Below, in pieces: positions 5,483 through 5,988 of a DNA stretch of 5,988 nt (position 1 is the first letter of the stretch; every line of letters starts with the position of its first letter). The notes beneath the pieces were generated by a model. The model had not been told where the DNA came from. It searched no databases and saw nothing but the letters and a program-made list of their open reading frames with translations. Made by a program: the position numbers and the translations under genes. This stretch comes from Cyanobium sp. NIES-981 (GTDB taxonomy: Bacteria; Cyanobacteriota; Cyanobacteriia; PCC-6307; Cyanobiaceae), in NCBI GenBank assembly GCA_945907085.1, contig CAMDSS010000126.1, positions 1 through 5,988 on the forward strand, given 5' to 3'.

Positions 5483-5988
5483 CTGCCCATCCAGCTGCGG
5501 ATGTCGCGGCCGGTCAGCACCCACAGCACGGCCCGGGCGCCATCGCCCCACACTTTGCCCGGGCTCTCCTGTTGGCAACGGTCGCCACAGGGCACCGGCA
5601 CCGGGGTGAGCTGGATGCCGCGACTGCCGGCGACGATCCGCCCCACCAGCAGGGCCCTCTCCATGTGGTCGCTGCTGGTCACCAGAAGGGCATGGCGAAT
5701 GCGGGCCCGCTGCAACTCATCCACCAGGGAGGTGAAATTGGTGAGGGTGTCGTGGGCCCGGTAATCGAGCTGCACCTGGTGGGCTGGCAGGCCTTGCCGC
5801 TGCTGGAACAGCCAACGGGCGTACTCGGGATTGCTGCCCCCGGTCACCACCACGGGCAAGCCATCCTGCTGGGCCAACTGGGCCCCCCTCTGCTCCCGGG
5901 CCACATCCCCCCCCAGCACCAGGATCATCTGGGGAGGGGGAGAAGCCGGCCACCACCAGCCCCGGGACAGCCACAGCAAGCCAGCGGC
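5479..5988 (-). CDS. DUF218 / YdcF-ElyC-SanA-like protein, C-terminal part (5' end beyond window)
   Basis: The frame is open to the right edge, so 169 residues plus the stop (5481-5479) are present and the true start is outside; TTG at 5979 is possible but not compelling. Numbering here counts that TTG as residue 1. The segment before the domain, LLWLSRGWWWPASPPP, is hydrophobic then proline-rich and looks like the end of a membrane anchor or signal segment. The DUF218 fold follows: ILVLGGD (19-25), VVVTGGSNPEYA (43-54), the DTLTNF segment (77-82) and LLVTSSDHMERA (98-109). A CX3C pair (C131, C135) lies near the C-terminus. Family members such as ElyC and SanA are membrane proteins linked to envelope integrity, but their chemistry is poorly defined, so I assign no function or symbol. 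The gene converges on plsC and overlaps its last 4 bases. Confidence 0.88.
   Translation of the reverse strand, partial: AAGLLWLSRGWWWPASPPPQMILVLGGDVAREQRGAQLAQQDGLPVVVTGGSNPEYARWLFQQRQGLPAHQVQLDYRAHDTLTNFTSLVDELQRARIRHALLVTSSDHMERALLVGRIVAGSRGIQLTPVPVPCGDRCQQESPGKVWGDGARAVLWVLTGRDIRSWMGS

Noticed and set aside
1..5988. HIP1 palindrome (GCGATCGC), common in many cyanobacteria.
   Set aside because: I found near matches such as GCGATCGG but no exact copy by eye, so it gives no support; many picocyanobacteria have few copies, so absence does not argue against the assignment.

Overview
The window is an ordinary, well-conserved core-genome segment of a cyanobacterium. It is most likely a GC-rich unicellular picocyanobacterium of the Synechococcus/Cyanobium type. 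Three things point there: an RpaB (Ycf27) response regulator, which is a cyanobacterial and plastid marker; the gene order radA / rpaB-plsX-fabH-fabD-plsC, which I recall from marine Synechococcus and Prochlorococcus; and the strong G/C preference at third codon positions. Lineage and synteny are from memory and inference, because no search was possible.

Layout. Positions 1-536 (minus strand) hold the first 178 codons of radA, a DNA-repair ATPase that runs off the left edge. Positions 537-667 are a short divergent intergenic region that must hold the start signals for radA (leftward) and rpaB (rightward). Positions 668-5482 (plus strand) are a tightly packed run of five genes. They are rpaB (OmpR-type response regulator), plsX (acyl-ACP:phosphate acyltransferase, with an unusual repeat-bearing N-terminal extension), fabH (beta-ketoacyl-ACP synthase III), fabD (malonyl-CoA:ACP transacylase) and plsC (1-acylglycerol-3-phosphate acyltransferase). 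rpaB and plsX overlap, fabD and plsC share an ATGA, and the other gaps are 21 and 30 bp, so one operon is likely. Positions 5479-5988 (minus strand) hold the 3' part of a DUF218/YdcF-like gene. It converges on plsC, overlaps it by 4 bp, and runs off the right edge.

How the genes work together. FabD makes malonyl-ACP. FabH condenses it with acetyl-CoA to start a fatty acid chain. PlsX converts finished acyl-ACP to acyl-phosphate, the donor for the first acylation of glycerol-3-phosphate by PlsY (not in this window). PlsC adds the second acyl chain to give phosphatidic acid. The cassette therefore holds both the entry to and the exit from fatty acid synthesis. It sits directly behind a light- and redox-responsive regulator, which could tie lipid synthesis to light, though the sequence does not prove this.

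I see no mobile element, CRISPR array, tRNA, rRNA or clear intrinsic terminator, and no previously undescribed system. The feature most worth a second look is the roughly 127-residue N-terminal extension of PlsX. Its tandem Ala/Gly/Ser/Val repeats have diverged only at synonymous positions.
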